Shown here: piece by piece, positions 63,906 through 64,000 of the stretch
How the letters are laid out: each line of letters starts with the position of its first letter
Position numbering within the stretch: position 1 is the stretch's first letter
Assembly (NCBI RefSeq): GCF_024213195.1
Contig: NZ_JANAVF010000006.1
Coordinates: forward strand, 124,001 to 188,000
Source of the DNA: Streptomyces sp. TBY4
Lineage (GTDB): Bacteria; Actinomycetota; Actinomycetes; Streptomycetales; Streptomycetaceae
Direction: 5' to 3'
DNA length: 64,000 bases
Made by a program: the position numbers and the translations under genes
The notes under the pieces: generated by a model
Database searches by the model: none
What the model saw: only the letters and a program-made list of their open reading frames with translations
Told to the model about the DNA's origin: nothing

Positions 63906-64000
63906 GAGGTGCAGTCCGAGTTCGAGGCGAGCTTGTGGGATTGGACGTCGCCCAGGTACGGCTGTACCAGGCTGGTGCTGTCACCGCTGAGGACGGCGTA
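63902..64000 (-). CDS. C-terminal end of an unidentified protein (5' part outside window)
   Basis: The minus-strand frame is open to the window edge and ends in TGA inside the ATG of the phosphodiester glycosidase gene (ATGA overlap). The 32 visible residues end VQPYLGDVQSHKLASNSDC plus two more. The polar composition with a single Cys is compatible with a secreted protein, but the family cannot be told from so little. Confidence 0.7.
   Translation of the reverse strand, partial: YAVLSGDSTSLVQPYLGDVQSHKLASNSDCTS

Overview
The window is high-GC DNA from a Streptomyces-type actinomycete. The evidence is GTG and TTG starts, four-base GTGA/ATGA gene overlaps, long U-less terminator hairpins, LL-DAP-type wall genes, and a complete dcw (division and cell-wall) cluster followed by sepF, ylmG, divIVA, ileS, dksA-like, lspA and rluD. 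As far as I recall, the gene order matches the pfkA-to-rluD stretch of the S. coelicolor chromosome core. I see no tRNA, rRNA, CRISPR array, insertion sequence or prophage. The region looks like conserved chromosome sprinkled with short intergenic repeats.

Layout. 1-5.5 kb: end of pfkA, a D-2-hydroxyacid dehydrogenase, and a convergent fused anthranilate synthase (trpEG) controlled by a leader peptide with three Trp codons and an attenuator; class II DAHP synthase is divergent from it. 5.5-8.7 kb: iron storage (bfd behind an iron box, convergent bfr), a sulfite-oxidase-like Mo enzyme, a His-rich membrane protein behind a CsoR-like site, and endonuclease IV. 8.7-17.4 kb: a PASTA Ser/Thr kinase, a 0.6-kb fold-back repeat, the TPP-riboswitch operon thiO-thiS-thiG, a ferredoxin-reductase-like flavoprotein, an Rv2175c-like DNA-binding protein, thiE and metF. 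17.4-26.5 kb: membrane proteins, a phytoene-desaturase-like enzyme, DUF4126, DUF3040, a methyltransferase, a HEPN protein behind 13-bp tandem repeats, and an ABC ATPase/YhgE permease/TetR unit with a perfect palindromic operator. 26.8-32.4 kb: a MoxR-DUF58-transglutaminase operon and a beta-carbonic anhydrase.

32.7-51 kb is the dcw cluster, all on the plus strand: rsmH, ftsL, ftsI, murE, murF, mraY, murD, ftsW, murG, ftsQ, ftsZ, pgeF, a yggS-type gene, sepF, ylmG and divIVA. Together these make lipid II, build the Z-ring and position polar growth. No mraZ is visible upstream. 51-58 kb: ileS (minus strand) with a T-box leader, a DksA-type protein with a histone-H1-like tail, lspA, rluD and a GNAT enzyme. 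58-64 kb: a CPA1 antiporter, a second murG-like glycosyltransferase coupled to an NAD-dependent epimerase, and a secreted phosphodiester-glycosidase-like protein coupled to a gene that runs off the window.

The least explained features are: a family of composite intergenic repeats (four copies, one inside the dcw cluster between ftsL and ftsI); the 10.7-11.3 kb fold-back; the murG paralogue plus epimerase pair; the CsoR-like operator before a His-rich DUF4396 protein; and the 13-bp tandem array before the HEPN gene.
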